Source: Massilia psychrophila
GTDB taxonomy: Bacteria > Pseudomonadota > Gammaproteobacteria > Burkholderiales > Burkholderiaceae_D
DNA: 64,000 nucleotides
NCBI RefSeq assembly: GCF_002760665.1
Contig: NZ_PDOB01000012.1
Span: 1 to 64,000 of the forward strand
Reading direction: 5' to 3'
Under the pieces are notes generated by a model. The model was not told where the DNA came from. It searched no databases and saw only the letters and a program-made list of their open reading frames with translations. Below, piece by piece: positions 55,625-64,000 of the stretch (its first letter is position 1; the number at the start of each line of letters is the position of its first letter). Position numbers and translations under genes: made by a program.

Positions 55625-56893
55625 TTGACTTACCTCATCGACCGACGCTTGCAAGGCAAGAACAAGTCAGCGATCAACCGAGAGCGTTTCTTGCGGCGAT
55701 ACAAAAGCCAGATCAAGGACGCTGTCGGGCGCGCCATCAAGGGCCGCTCGATCACCGATATTGAAAATGGCGAGAAAGTATCGATTCCCGTCAAGGACGT
55801 CAACGAACCGAATTTTGGCCACGCCCATGGAGGCGTCTGGGAAACCGTCAACCCGGGTAACAAGGAATACCAGAAAGGCGACCAGTTCAACCGGCCGCGC
55901 GGCGGCGGCGGTCCCGGCCGCGGAAAAGCCGGCAACAGCGACCAGACCAATGAAGACGACTTCATCTTCGAACTGTCGCGCGAAGAATTCATGAACTATT
56001 TCTTCGAGGACCTTGAACTGCCGAACATGGTCAAGACCCAGCTGACTGCCACCACCGAATTCAAGAACCAGCGCGCCGGCTACAACATGTCGGGCACGCC
56101 GTCCAACATCCACGTGCTGCGCTCCTTGCGCGGCGCTTTGGGCCGGCGCATCGCCGTCGGCGGCTCGTCGCGCAAGCATTTAATCGAGGCCGAAAACGAA
56201 CTGGTCGCGCTGCTTGAAGAAGGCGTGCCGCTGGATGACGCGCGCGTGGTCGAACTAAAGCGCCTGGTCCACCACCTGCACACCAAATTGCTCGCCATCC
56301 CGTTCATTGATCCGTTCGACCTGCGTTACAGCAACCGCATCAAGGTACCGAAGCCGACCACCCAGGCCGTAATGTTCTGCATCATGGACGTGTCCGGCTC
56401 AATGGACGAAAGCCGCAAGGATACCGCCAAGCGCTTTTTTATTCTGCTGTATTTGTTCCTCAAGCGCTCCTACGACAAGATCGAGGTGGTATTCATCCGC
56501 CACCACACCGCCGCCGCCGAAGTCGACGAGGAAGAATTTTTCCATTCGCGCGAATCGGGCGGCACCGTGGTGTCGTCGGCGCTGCACCTGCTGCAAAAGA
56601 TCATCAGCGAGCGCTACGGCAGCGGCGAGTGGAACAGTTACGTCGCCCAGGCCTCCGACGGCGACAACTGGGACAACGACTCGGTGCTGTGCAGGCAGCT
56701 GCTGATCAACACCATCATGCCGGCCGTGCAGTACTACACCTATGTCGAAATCACCGACGGCCCGCAGCAGAACTTGTGGGAGCAATACGTTGAAGTGGGC
56801 AACCACCATCGCAATTTCGCCATGCAAAAAATCGTCACGCCGGCCGATATCTATCCCGTCTTCCGGGAACTGTTCAAAAAACAGCCGAAATGA
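55625..56893 (+). CDS. yeaH: YeaH/YhbH family protein with von Willebrand A-like domain
   Basis: The 422-residue protein has a basic N-terminus (DRRLQGKNKSAINRERFLRRYK), a glycine-rich linker (RPRGGGGPGRGKAG, about 91-105) and a C-terminal vWA fold with the metal-site motif DVSGS at 255-259 (MDVSGSMDESRK). It functions with PrkA and SpoVR in stress adaptation; the biochemical role is unknown. The start is TTG at 55625: AGGAGG lies 6 bases upstream (55613-55618), while the nearby ATG at 55620 runs into a stop at once. The peptide from TTG matches the usual family beginning. It follows prkA by 72 bp. Confidence 0.92.
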   Translation: MTYLIDRRLQGKNKSAINRERFLRRYKSQIKDAVGRAIKGRSITDIENGEKVSIPVKDVNEPNFGHAHGGVWETVNPGNKEYQKGDQFNRPRGGGGPGRGKAGNSDQTNEDDFIFELSREEFMNYFFEDLELPNMVKTQLTATTEFKNQRAGYNMSGTPSNIHVLRSLRGALGRRIAVGGSSRKHLIEAENELVALLEEGVPLDDARVVELKRLVHHLHTKLLAIPFIDPFDLRYSNRIKVPKPTTQAVMFCIMDVSGSMDESRKDTAKRFFILLYLFLKRSYDKIEVVFIRHHTAAAEVDEEEFFHSRESGGTVVSSALHLLQKIISERYGSGEWNSYVAQASDGDNWDNDSVLCRQLLINTIMPAVQYYTYVEITDGPQQNLWEQYVEVGNHHRNFAMQKIVTPADIYPVFRELFKKQPK

Positions 56894-56923
56894 GCACGCA
56901 GTGAGTATTAAGGTGACAACATC

Positions 56924-58450
56924 ATGCCAAGAGATCCAAAAAATCCGCGCGCCCTGCCCGAACAGTCGGAGTGGACCTTCGACCTGATCGAGCACGCGCA
57001 CGAAGAAATCCGCCGCGTCGCCAAAAGTTTTGGCCTCGACACCTATCCCAACCAGCTCGAAATCATTACCGCCGAGCAAATGATGGATGCCTACACCTCG
57101 GTCGGCATGCCGGTCTCGTACAATCACTGGTCGTTCGGCAAACATTTTTTGTCCACCGAAAAAAGCTATAAGCGCGGCCAGATGGGCCTGGCTTACGAGA
57201 TCGTCATCAATTCCAGTCCCTGTATTGCTTATTTGATGGAAGAGAACAGCCTGACCATGCAGGCGCTGGTGATTGCCCATGCTGCATACGGCCACAACTC
57301 TTTTTTTAAAGGCAACTACTTGTTCCGCACCTGGACCGACGCCGATGCCATCGTCGACTACATGGTGTTTGCAAAAAATTACATTGCCGAGTGCGAACAG
57401 CGCCACGGCATCGATGCCGTCGAATTGGTGCTCGACTCCTGCCATGCGCTTCAGAACTACGGCGTCGACCGTTACAAGCGGCCGGCCAAGCTGTCTTTGG
57501 CGCAGGAAGATGCGCGCCAGAAGGAACGCGAGGAATACGCCCAATCGCAAGTCAACGCGCTGTGGCGCACGGTGCCGCGGCGCGACGAGGAGTTGGCCGA
57601 CGTGCCGCCGCCGCGCTTCCCGCCTGAACCCGAAGAAAACCTGCTGTATTTTATTGAAAAATACGCGCCGCTGCTCGAACCGTGGCAACGCGAACTGGTG
57701 CGCATAACGCGCAAGATTTCGCAGTACTTCTATCCACAGCGCCAGACCCAGGTCATGAACGAAGGCTGGGCGACATTCTGGCATTACACGATTTTGCAGG
57801 AACTATATAAAGAGGGCATCGTCGGCGACGGCTTCATGATGGAGTTTTTGCAAAGCCACACCAACGTCGTGTTCCAGCCATCTGCCACCAGCCAGTATTA
57901 CACCGGCATCAACCCGTATGCGCTGGGGTTCGCCATGATGAGCGACATCCGCCGCATCTGCGAGGATCCGACCCCGGAAGACCGCGAATGGTTTCCCGGC
58001 ATCGCCGGCAGCGACTGGCGCAAGACGCTCGACTTCGCGATGCGCAATTTTAAGGACGAGAGCTTCATTGCCCAGTACCTGTCGCCCAAGCTGATCCGCG
58101 ACTTCCATTTCTTTGCCGTACTCGACGACGACCGCAAGGACAAGCTGACCGTCTCGGCGATCCACGACGAGCGCGGCTACCGTTATGTACGCCAGCAACT
58201 GGCCGAGCAGTACAACCTGGGCAACCGCGAACCGAACATCCAGGTGTGGCAGGTCAATACGCGTGACGACCGCGCCCTCACCTTGCGCCATACCCAGTTC
58301 CAGCGGCGCCCGCTAAACCAGCAGGCGCAGGAAGTGCTCAAGCATGTGGCGCGGCTGTGGGGCTTCGACGTCCACCTCGACACTGTCGATCCGCATGGCA
58401 ACATCGTCAGCAGCCTCGAGTGCCGCCGCGAGAAACGCAACCGCATCTGA
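56924..58450 (+). CDS. SpoVR family protein (YcgB-like)
   Basis: The 508-residue protein opens with a short polar tail and then WTFDLIEHAHEEIRRVAKSFGLDTYPNQLEIITAEQMMDAY. MPVSYNHWSFGKHFLSTEKSYK and NSSPCIAYLMEENSL follow, and later NEGWATFWHYTILQELYKEG with FQPSATSQYYTGINPYALGFAMM. These are the SpoVR hallmarks. The conserved His and Glu residues in the middle could bind metal, but the function is not established. It follows yeaH by 30 bp in the prkA operon and ends at a hairpin. Confidence 0.95.
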   Translation: MPRDPKNPRALPEQSEWTFDLIEHAHEEIRRVAKSFGLDTYPNQLEIITAEQMMDAYTSVGMPVSYNHWSFGKHFLSTEKSYKRGQMGLAYEIVINSSPCIAYLMEENSLTMQALVIAHAAYGHNSFFKGNYLFRTWTDADAIVDYMVFAKNYIAECEQRHGIDAVELVLDSCHALQNYGVDRYKRPAKLSLAQEDARQKEREEYAQSQVNALWRTVPRRDEELADVPPPRFPPEPEENLLYFIEKYAPLLEPWQRELVRITRKISQYFYPQRQTQVMNEGWATFWHYTILQELYKEGIVGDGFMMEFLQSHTNVVFQPSATSQYYTGINPYALGFAMMSDIRRICEDPTPEDREWFPGIAGSDWRKTLDFAMRNFKDESFIAQYLSPKLIRDFHFFAVLDDDRKDKLTVSAIHDERGYRYVRQQLAEQYNLGNREPNIQVWQVNTRDDRALTLRHTQFQRRPLNQQAQEVLKHVARLWGFDVHLDTVDPHGNIVSSLECRREKRNRI

Positions 58451-58455
58451 TTTAT

Positions 58456-58480
58456 CCGCCTTGGCGCACCGCCAAGGCGG
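58456..58480. terminator. Hairpin after the spoVR gene
   Basis: CCGCCTTGGCG and CGCCAAGGCGG form a perfect 11-bp stem with a 3-base loop, starting 5 bases after the stop. There is no T run, so it may protect the mRNA 3' end or need Rho to terminate. Confidence 0.55.
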
Positions 58481-58954
58481 TGCGCCTGCCATACCAACCC
58501 TTTCCCCTCCCATTACCTGGCGCTATACCCCAGCGCTGCCAACGCCGCACACATGTCTTTTTCGAGCGGAAGACACTGTTGAGCAAACCGGGCCAAGGTT
58601 ATCAGAATTGCCATAGAATACACCACGTAGTTTTATCGAAGATAAAATAACCTGGTAATTGTATTGGCACGTGCCCTGCAAAATAGCAGCAGTTCCGCCG
58701 ACACCAAGACAATAGCGATCACCGTGCATTTTCTTGCGCATTTGTACCAAAGTTAGCGGTTTACTGCTGTGTTAAATATGCCCTTGACAGTCCGATTTAT
58801 ACTGCAGAAAAGAAGACGTTTTGGGCACTAAAAATGTATGTGCAAAAAAGAATTCGTAGGTATAATTCGCCGATGTCCCGGATGCGGCCCGAGCTTTTGT
58901 CGTGTTTTGTGGGTTTAGTAGCTACAAAAAGAGTTGGTATTGGAGAAAGCAGGC
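58481..58954 (+). promoter_or_regulatory. Promoter region of the tonB-exb cluster
   Basis: The 474 bases before tonB have no supported gene and become A/T-rich from 58610. A perfect TATAAT lies at 58861-58866, about 90 bases before the start codon, but the -35 region is weak (TGTGCAAA around 58840). I could not identify a Fur box with confidence, although several A/T-rich inverted stretches exist near 58625-58660. Confidence 0.4.
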
Positions 58955-59620
58955 ATGAATTTTTCGCATGACAAACCGGCCGGGAAGAATATTACCGGCA
59001 TCACCATCGTCATCATCTTGCACGTCATTGTCGCCTACGGGATCGTGACCGGTCTCGGCAAGCGTATGGTCACCAAGATGGCGGAAGCGGTGGAGACCAA
59101 GATCATCGAGGAGCAGGCGCCTCCGCCACCGAAGGAAATTCCTCCGCCGCCGCCGCCGCCGGAAATGAAGGCACCGCCGCCACCATTCATCCCGCCAGTC
59201 GAGGTGAATGTTCAGCAGCCGCCTCCGCAGCAAAGCGCGATCGCGGTATCTTCCACGGCGAAACCGGTCTCGAATGAACTGGCGCGTCCACAGGCACCGG
59301 CACCGGCAGCACCCGCCGCGCCGCCGGGCAACCCGAACCCCGTCCGCGTTGCGGCGAGCGCCGATTTCAACACTTGCGCAAAACCAGAGTGGCCTAAAGC
59401 TTCCCTGCGCAATGAAGAAACCGGTACCGTCACCCTGCAATTCCTGATTGGCGAAGATGGCCGTATCGCCGATTCGAAAGTGCAGAAGTCGAGTGGTTTC
59501 CGTGACCTCGACAAGGCAGCCGTTGCTGGTATCAGCAAATGCCGCTTCAAACCCGGGATGGTCGATGGCAAGCCGGAAAAAGCCTGGATGAGCATGCAGT
59601 ACGTCTGGACGCTGGAATAA
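58955..59620 (+). CDS. tonB: TonB-type energy transducer
   Basis: The 221-residue inner-membrane protein has an N-terminal anchor (ITGITIVIILHVIVAYGIV) with the conserved SHxxxH-like histidine at its start. A proline-rich periplasm-spanning stretch follows (EEQAPPPPKEIPPPPPPPEMKAPPPP), then a C-terminal TonB domain (CAKPEWPKASLRNEETGTVTLQFLIGEDGRI, and VAGISKCRFKPGMVDGKPEKAW). It passes energy from ExbB-ExbD to outer-membrane receptors. ATG 58955 places the anchor correctly. It heads a cluster with exbB and two exbD genes. Confidence 0.93.
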   Translation: MNFSHDKPAGKNITGITIVIILHVIVAYGIVTGLGKRMVTKMAEAVETKIIEEQAPPPPKEIPPPPPPPEMKAPPPPFIPPVEVNVQQPPPQQSAIAVSSTAKPVSNELARPQAPAPAAPAAPPGNPNPVRVAASADFNTCAKPEWPKASLRNEETGTVTLQFLIGEDGRIADSKVQKSSGFRDLDKAAVAGISKCRFKPGMVDGKPEKAWMSMQYVWTLE

Positions 59621-59706
59621 CCCTGGGACAGCAACACTGTCTCAACTTGTGATTTTTCGTTGTAATACATTCAGCGAACTGATTATTTTATATATTTGGA
59701 GGAAGC

Positions 59707-60618
59707 ATGTTTAAGAATACCCGTTTGTCCGCTGTCCTGGCGGCTGTTTTGTTTTCGTTGACCGCAGCGGCAGCGCTGGTATCGGCACCAGCATTCGCTG
59801 ACGCCCCTAAAGCGGCAGCAGAAACCGCTGCTCCGGCAGCCACCGCACCGGCAACCGATGCTGCAGCGCCAGCAGCGGCCCCGGCCGACGCAGCAGTACC
59901 GGCCGGCGCCAAGGAAGAAGTTGAAAATCCGTTCGGTCCGATGGCAGTCTGGAACGGCGGCTTCGTGCCGCGCGCAACCATCCTCATCCTGTCGCTGATG
60001 TCGATGGGTTCGTGGTACATCATCATCACCAAGCTGCTTGACCAGATGAAAATCATGAAGCAATCGAAAGAGACTTCGGCCAAGTTCTGGAAGGCCAGCT
60101 CGATCGCTGCCGGCTCGGCAATGCTGAAAGAAGGCAGCCCGTTCCGCTTCATCGCCGAATCGGGAACCAAGGCAACCCAGCACCACGATGGCGCCCTGCT
60201 CGAGCAGATCGACCTGTCGACCTGGGTGACGATGTCGATCCAGCGCGCTGTCGAAAAAGTTCAGTCGCGCCTGCAGGATGGCCTGTCGTTCCTCGCTACC
60301 GTCGGTTCGACCTCGCCGTTCATCGGCCTGTTCGGTACGGTGTGGGGCATCTACGGCGCGCTGACCAACATCGGCATGACCGGTAACGCCTCGATCGACA
60401 AAGTCGCAGGTCCAGTCGGCGAAGCGCTGATCATGACCGCCTTTGGCCTGTTCGTCGCCGTTCCTGCCGTGCTGGGTTACAACTGGCTGGTGCGTCGTAA
60501 CAAGTCGGCCATGGAAGATGTCCGCTCGTTTTCCGCCGACGTCCACATGGTCCTGATTTCCGGCGCGATGTCGACCTCCGAAGCTGGCCGCCTGGCTGGT
60601 GCAAAGAAGATTGGATAA
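59707..60618 (+). CDS. exbB: ExbB-type biopolymer transport proton channel
   Basis: The 303-residue protein has an N-terminal signal-peptide-like segment ending near SAPAFA, then an Ala/Pro-rich periplasmic linker (about 32-75). The MotA/TolQ/ExbB core has three helices: ATILILSLMSMGSWYIIITKL; FLATVGSTSPFIGLFGTVWGIYGAL; and EALIMTAFGLFVAVPAVLGYNWLVRR. It pairs with ExbD to energise TonB. The extended N-terminus is longer than that of E. coli ExbB (244 aa). GGAGG precedes ATG 59707. The exbD gene starts three bases after its stop codon. Confidence 0.93.
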   Translation: MFKNTRLSAVLAAVLFSLTAAAALVSAPAFADAPKAAAETAAPAATAPATDAAAPAAAPADAAVPAGAKEEVENPFGPMAVWNGGFVPRATILILSLMSMGSWYIIITKLLDQMKIMKQSKETSAKFWKASSIAAGSAMLKEGSPFRFIAESGTKATQHHDGALLEQIDLSTWVTMSIQRAVEKVQSRLQDGLSFLATVGSTSPFIGLFGTVWGIYGALTNIGMTGNASIDKVAGPVGEALIMTAFGLFVAVPAVLGYNWLVRRNKSAMEDVRSFSADVHMVLISGAMSTSEAGRLAGAKKIG

Positions 60619-60621
60619 ATC

Positions 60622-61050
60622 ATGTCGATGAGCGTCGGCTCCGATGACGGAGAAGAAGATGCAGTCATGTCAGAAATCAACACGACGCCGCTTGTCGACA
60701 TCATGTTGGTTCTGCTGATCATCTTCCTGATTACCAGCCCGGTCGTGTTGAAGTTGCAGAAGATTCAGCTGCCAACCGAGACCAATCAGGCTGTCAAGAC
60801 CAAGCCAGAAGACGTCAATATCGTTGTCAACAAAGACGGCGATATGTACTGGAACCAGACGAAGCTGGCGAACACGGACGAATTGTTCGAGTTCCTGAAA
60901 AAAGAGTCGGTGAAGCTGCCTCAGCCGGAAGTACATATTCGTGGTGATCAAGAAACGAAATATGAATTCGTCGGCAAGGTGATTTACACGGCACAGCGTG
61001 CTGGGGTTCAGAAGGTCGGTTTTATCACCGAACCGCCTGACAAGGGTTGA
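60622..61050 (+). CDS. exbD: ExbD-type biopolymer transport protein (first copy)
   Basis: The 142-residue protein has one N-terminal membrane helix with the proton-carrying aspartate in INTTPLVDIMLVLLIIFLITSPVV. A periplasmic domain follows (PEDVNIVVNKDGDMYWNQTKL; EVHIRGDQETKYEFVGKVIYTAQRAGVQKVGFITEP). It is the partner of ExbB. The gene starts 3 bp after exbB without a strong Shine-Dalgarno, so translation is probably coupled. A strong hairpin separates it from the second exbD. Confidence 0.93.
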   Translation: MSMSVGSDDGEEDAVMSEINTTPLVDIMLVLLIIFLITSPVVLKLQKIQLPTETNQAVKTKPEDVNIVVNKDGDMYWNQTKLANTDELFEFLKKESVKLPQPEVHIRGDQETKYEFVGKVIYTAQRAGVQKVGFITEPPDKG

Positions 61051-61056
61051 TCCCTT

Positions 61057-61090
61057 CCCCGCGCCAGCCGCCTTGGCGGCTGGCGCGGGG
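61057..61090 (+). other. Very stable hairpin between the two exbD genes
   Basis: CCCCGCGCCAGCCGCC and its exact reverse complement are separated by TT, so 14-16 G/C-rich pairs can form. There is no T run. It may reduce expression of the downstream exbD, stabilise the upstream mRNA, or act as an internal processing site. Confidence 0.7.
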
Positions 61091-61115
61091 CCCCGACATT
61101 TGAAAAGGAAACACC

Positions 61116-61550
61116 ATGAGTATGAACGTCGGCTCAGGCTCCGGCAGCAAAAATGCTGATCCGGAACCAATGATGGAAATGAACATGACACCCTTGATCG
61201 ACGTGATGTTGGTCTTGATTATCATGTTGATTATTACGATCCCGAAGCAAAACCATTCGGTCAATCTGAATATGCCGGTCGGCAATCCACCGCCACCGAC
61301 AGCGCCGCCTGTGGTCGTGACGATCGACGTGGACTTTGACGGCACTATCCTGTGGGATAACGTTGTAGTTCCCGATCGCGCGTCGCTGGAAGCGAAGATG
61401 GCCAACGTAGCCGCCCAGGCAGACCAGCCGGAAGTGCATTTGCGTCCGAACAAGCTGGTGGAGTATAAGTATGTAGCTGGCGTGATGGCGTCGGCCCAGC
61501 GTCTTGGCGTGACCAAGATCGGCATGGTCGGCAACGAGCAGTTCCAGTAA
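61116..61550 (+). CDS. exbD: ExbD-type biopolymer transport protein (second copy)
   Basis: The 144-residue protein has the membrane helix MNMTPLIDVMLVLIIMLIITIPKQ with the essential aspartate, a proline-rich spacer (VGNPPPPTAPPVV), and a periplasmic domain (DFDGTILWDNVVV; EVHLRPNKLVEYKYVAGVMASAQRLGVTKIGMVGN). It differs clearly from the first copy, so it is a paralogue rather than a recent duplicate. Two different ExbD proteins with one ExbB are known in xanthomonads and relatives. AAGGAAA precedes ATG 61116. A TPR protein gene follows. Confidence 0.93.
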   Translation: MSMNVGSGSGSKNADPEPMMEMNMTPLIDVMLVLIIMLIITIPKQNHSVNLNMPVGNPPPPTAPPVVVTIDVDFDGTILWDNVVVPDRASLEAKMANVAAQADQPEVHLRPNKLVEYKYVAGVMASAQRLGVTKIGMVGNEQFQ

Positions 61551-61618
61551 TCGTTGGTAGTTTGACGAACACGGCAGGCATCCCCTGCCGTTTCTCTTTT
61601 GAAGAAAGAATTCCCTAC

Positions 61619-62848
61619 ATGTCAAAATTCCGTCTCGCACACCTCGGCCTCGTCATGGCCGCCTTCGGCTTTACCGCAGCCGCCCCTGTACTCGGCCTGT
61701 CCTCCGCCTACGCAGCTGAAACCGTGCGTCCGGAAATCGGCAACCCGCTGCAGGCAGCGCAATCGCTGATGAAGCAGGGCAAGAACAAGGAAGCCCTCGC
61801 CAAGCTGCGCGAAGCCGATAACGTCAGCAACAAAACCGCCAACGAGAGCTACCTGATCGAGCGCGTACGCGCCGCGGCATCGTCGTCAGCGGGCGACTAC
61901 GACGTCGCCGCCAAGTCGTTCGAGACGCTGATCGCTTCGGGCCGCCTGAGCGCCGCGGAAAAAGAAAAGTTTTCTGAAGGGCTGATCGGCATCTACATCC
62001 GCGCCAAGGACTTCCCGAAGGCCAACGCGGCGATCAACCGCCAGTTGAAGGAACGCGACAACCCCAATTTGCGCGCGCTGCTGATCCAAAATTATTACAG
62101 CTCGGGCAACCTGACCCAGGCCGAAGCGGAACTGCGCACCATCGAAAAGAGCGGCCGCCTGAGCGAAGACCAGCTTGGCCTCTTGGCCAACATCCAGCTG
62201 AAAAAAGGCGACAAGGCCGGCTACGTGGGCACTATCGAAAAGCTGGCGGCGTCGTATCCGAAAGCGTCGCACTGGAACGACCTGCTCAACCGCGTCACCA
62301 CCAAGCCTGGCTACTCGAATCGCCTGACGGTCGACGTCTACCGCCTCAAGCTGGCCAACAATTTACTGAAAAAGCCGAGCGAATACGTCGAAATGGCGCA
62401 GTTGCTGATCCAGGCCAAGGCGCCGGCCGAAGCAATCAAGGTAATCGACAAGGGTTACAAGGCCGGCATTTTGGGCGTCGGCGCCGAAGCAGCGCGTCAC
62501 CAGCGCCTGAAAGACCTGGCCGAGAAGACCCTGGCCGAAAACAACAAGACGCTGGCAACCGACGAAGCGGCGCTGGTCAAGGCCAAGGACAACGACGGCC
62601 TGATGACGATGGGCTACGGCCTGGTGCAGGCGGGACAGGCCGACAAAGGCCTGGCCATGATGAACGCCGCCATCAAGGCGGGCGGCCTGCGCAATCCGGA
62701 AGACGCCAAGCTGCGCTTGGGCGAGGCGTACGCGGCGGCGGGCAAGAAAGCGCAAGCGATCTCGACGCTGAAGACGGTCGGCGGTACCGACGGCGCGGCC
62801 GACCTGGCGCGCTACTGGATCATGGCCATCAACCATCCGATGACCTGA
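61619..62848 (+). CDS. Exported tetratricopeptide-repeat protein
   Basis: The 409-residue protein has a signal peptide (AHLGLVMAAFGFTAAAPVLGLSSAYAAE, cleaved near AYA-A) followed by helix-turn-helix repeats throughout (NPLQAAQSLMKQGKNKEALAKLREAD; GLIGIYIRAKDFPKANAAINRQLKE; IQNYYSSGNLTQAEAELRTIEK; LGEAYAAAGKKAQAISTLKTVGG). It is probably a periplasmic scaffold associated with the TonB/ExbB/ExbD complex, inferred only from gene order. ATG 61619 is chosen because the signal peptide begins there; an upstream in-frame start at 61562 would spoil it. An intrinsic terminator follows about 60 bases after its stop. Confidence 0.88.
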   Translation: MSKFRLAHLGLVMAAFGFTAAAPVLGLSSAYAAETVRPEIGNPLQAAQSLMKQGKNKEALAKLREADNVSNKTANESYLIERVRAAASSSAGDYDVAAKSFETLIASGRLSAAEKEKFSEGLIGIYIRAKDFPKANAAINRQLKERDNPNLRALLIQNYYSSGNLTQAEAELRTIEKSGRLSEDQLGLLANIQLKKGDKAGYVGTIEKLAASYPKASHWNDLLNRVTTKPGYSNRLTVDVYRLKLANNLLKKPSEYVEMAQLLIQAKAPAEAIKVIDKGYKAGILGVGAEAARHQRLKDLAEKTLAENNKTLATDEAALVKAKDNDGLMTMGYGLVQAGQADKGLAMMNAAIKAGGLRNPEDAKLRLGEAYAAAGKKAQAISTLKTVGGTDGAADLARYWIMAINHPMT

Positions 62849-62906
62849 TCGGCGGCCGCCTGCAACAGCTGAAAAGCACGAAATAAAGCACTAAAACAAG
62901 GTCGAT

Positions 62907-62942
62907 AAAAGCGCCGCCTGCCTAGCAAGCGGCGCTTTTTTT
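62907..62942 (+). terminator. Intrinsic terminator of the tonB-exb cluster
   Basis: AAAAGCGCCGC and GCGGCGCTTTT pair around an 11-base loop and are followed by a run of T residues (eight in total). Confidence 0.9.
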
Positions 62943-63040
62943 TGCTTGTAGCTTACCTTCGGCCGGCCGGCCAGGGTGTGAAAGCCGCAACTTGACCGTA
63001 TAATCGTTTATTTCGCACACAGTTTGACGCCCCACACCTT

Positions 63041-64000
63041 ATGAAGGTATTTCGCGGACTACCCAACGACAGGGCGCGCGCGCCCTGTGCTCTCACGATC
63101 GGCAACTTTGACGGTGTCCACCGCGGCCACCAGGCATTGTTGGCGCGCGTGCGGGCCAACGCGTCCGCACTCGGCCTCGAAGCGGCGGTAATGACGTTCG
63201 AGCCGCATCCGCGCGAGTTCTTTGCCGCCCGCTCGGGCGAATTGTCGCGCGCGCCGAGCCGCATTGCCAACCTGCGTGACAAGCTCGGTTCGCTTGCCAG
63301 CGCCGGCATCGACCGCGTCATCGTCGAACATTTCAACGCCCACTTCGCCGCGATGACGCCGGAGCAATTCACCAGCCGCGTGCTGGTCGAGGGCCTGCAC
63401 GTCAAGTGGCTGATGGTGGGCGACGACTTCTGCTACGGCGCCCGGCGCGCCGGCACCGTCGCCATGCTGGCCGAGGCAGGCCGGCGCCACGGCTTCCACG
63501 TCGAGACACTGCAAACAGTGATGCATGGCGAGCAGCGCATCTCGTCGTCGGCGGTGCGCACCGCGCTGGCAGACGGCGACTTCGCCCAGGCCAGGGCCCT
63601 GCTTGGCCACCAGTACGCCATCTCGGGCCACGTGATCCACGGCCAGAAGCTTGGCCGCACGCTTGGCTTTCCGACGCTGAACCTGCGCGTTGCCCACCGC
63701 CCCGCCCTGGCTGGCATTTTCGTCGTCCAGGTACATGGCCTGGGGCCGCACCCACTGCCTGCGGTGGCCAGTCTCGGCGTGCGTCCGACCGTCGACGACA
63801 GCGGCCGCGTGCTGCTCGAAGTGCACTTGTTCGATTACGCCAAGTCCTGCTACGGCAAGCTGGTACGGGTCGAGTTCCTCGAGAAAATCCGCGACGAGCA
63901 AAAATACGACGATCTGGCCACGTTGAGCGCCGCCATCGAGGGCGACGCCGGCCATGCGCGCGGCTACTTCACCCGCCGCCCGGGCGCCTTGGCCGCGACC
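63041..64000 (+). CDS. ribF: Bifunctional riboflavin kinase/FAD synthetase (3' end cut by window)
   Basis: The gene is open from ATG 63041 to the window edge (320 codons), close to full family length (~310-335). The N-terminal FAD-synthetase domain has ALTIGNFDGVHRGHQALL (HxGH), EPHPREFFA, GDDFCYGARRAGTV and ISSSAVRTAL. The C-terminal flavokinase domain has LGRTLGFPTLNLRV, GIFVVQV, ASLGVRPTVDD and EVHLFDY, with RVEFLEKIRDEQKYDDLATL near the end. It makes FMN and FAD from riboflavin. TATAAT at 62999-63004 is a possible -10 element. No riboswitch was recognised in the 98 bases between the upstream terminator and the start. Confidence 0.93.
   Translation, partial: MKVFRGLPNDRARAPCALTIGNFDGVHRGHQALLARVRANASALGLEAAVMTFEPHPREFFAARSGELSRAPSRIANLRDKLGSLASAGIDRVIVEHFNAHFAAMTPEQFTSRVLVEGLHVKWLMVGDDFCYGARRAGTVAMLAEAGRRHGFHVETLQTVMHGEQRISSSAVRTALADGDFAQARALLGHQYAISGHVIHGQKLGRTLGFPTLNLRVAHRPALAGIFVVQVHGLGPHPLPAVASLGVRPTVDDSGRVLLEVHLFDYAKSCYGKLVRVEFLEKIRDEQKYDDLATLSAAIEGDAGHARGYFTRRPGALAAT

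Noticed and set aside
53615-55654. 679-codon minus-strand frame
   Set aside because: Antisense to prkA, whose identity is certain.
58784-58803. TTGACA with TATACT upstream of tonB
   Set aside because: The elements are only 8 bp apart, too close for a sigma70 promoter.

Overview
The window looks like chromosomal DNA of a GC-rich betaproteobacterium. I infer family Oxalobacteraceae (Massilia, Duganella or Janthinobacterium-like) from the protein families, the housekeeping gene set and the mixture of GC-rich coding DNA with AT-rich intergenic islands. No rRNA, tRNA or CRISPR array was seen. The left edge cuts an IS66-type transposase, and the right edge cuts ribF a few codons before its likely end.

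Region 1 (about 0.4-24.8 kb) is a Wzx/Wzy-type surface or exopolysaccharide locus, nearly all on the minus strand. In transcription order it reads: SLBB export protein (Wza-like), Wzz-like chain-length protein, Wzx-like flippase, GT2, hexapeptide acetyltransferase, GT2, GT4, Wzy-like polymerase, GT4, sugar-nucleotide epimerase, serine-acetyltransferase-like enzyme, CgeB-like transferase, PglC-like initiating phosphoglycosyl transferase, a YjbH beta-barrel protein fused to a PAP2 phosphatase, and a CapD/WbpM-type dehydratase. Beyond it lie a decayed manC (plus strand) and wecC-wecB, which make UDP-ManNAcA. Several genes overlap by 4-11 bp. The wzx/GT stretch is AT-richer than its surroundings.

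Region 2 (24.8-27.3 kb) holds a nest of REP-like, inverted and tandem repeats, followed by an rsuA-fumarylacetoacetate hydrolase pair.

Region 3 (27.3-35.7 kb) begins with an FNR/ANR-like box ahead of a small unknown protein. It continues as an orphan type VI secretion island: VgrG, a Tle3-type lipase effector, a Tla3-type (DUF2875) adaptor and a PAAR tip protein. No recognisable Tli3 immunity gene is present, and a 26-codon ORF with a strong Shine-Dalgarno follows PAAR.

Region 4 (35.7-53.0 kb) is housekeeping. A tightly coupled minus-strand set (rluC, HAD phosphatase, Rieske protein, sppA-like protease) lies divergent from rne, which has a 640-bp leader. Molybdenum-cofactor genes follow, moaA and then an in-frame mobA-moeA fusion. 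Next come a CoA-transferase, rmuC, an FtsX-type permease and an adenine deaminase whose 3' end carries a hexanucleotide microsatellite.

Region 5 (53.0-64.0 kb) is on the plus strand. It contains the stress operon prkA-yeaH-spoVR behind a good sigma70-like promoter. After that comes a tonB-exbB-exbD-exbD-TPR cluster for energised outer-membrane transport, and ribF.
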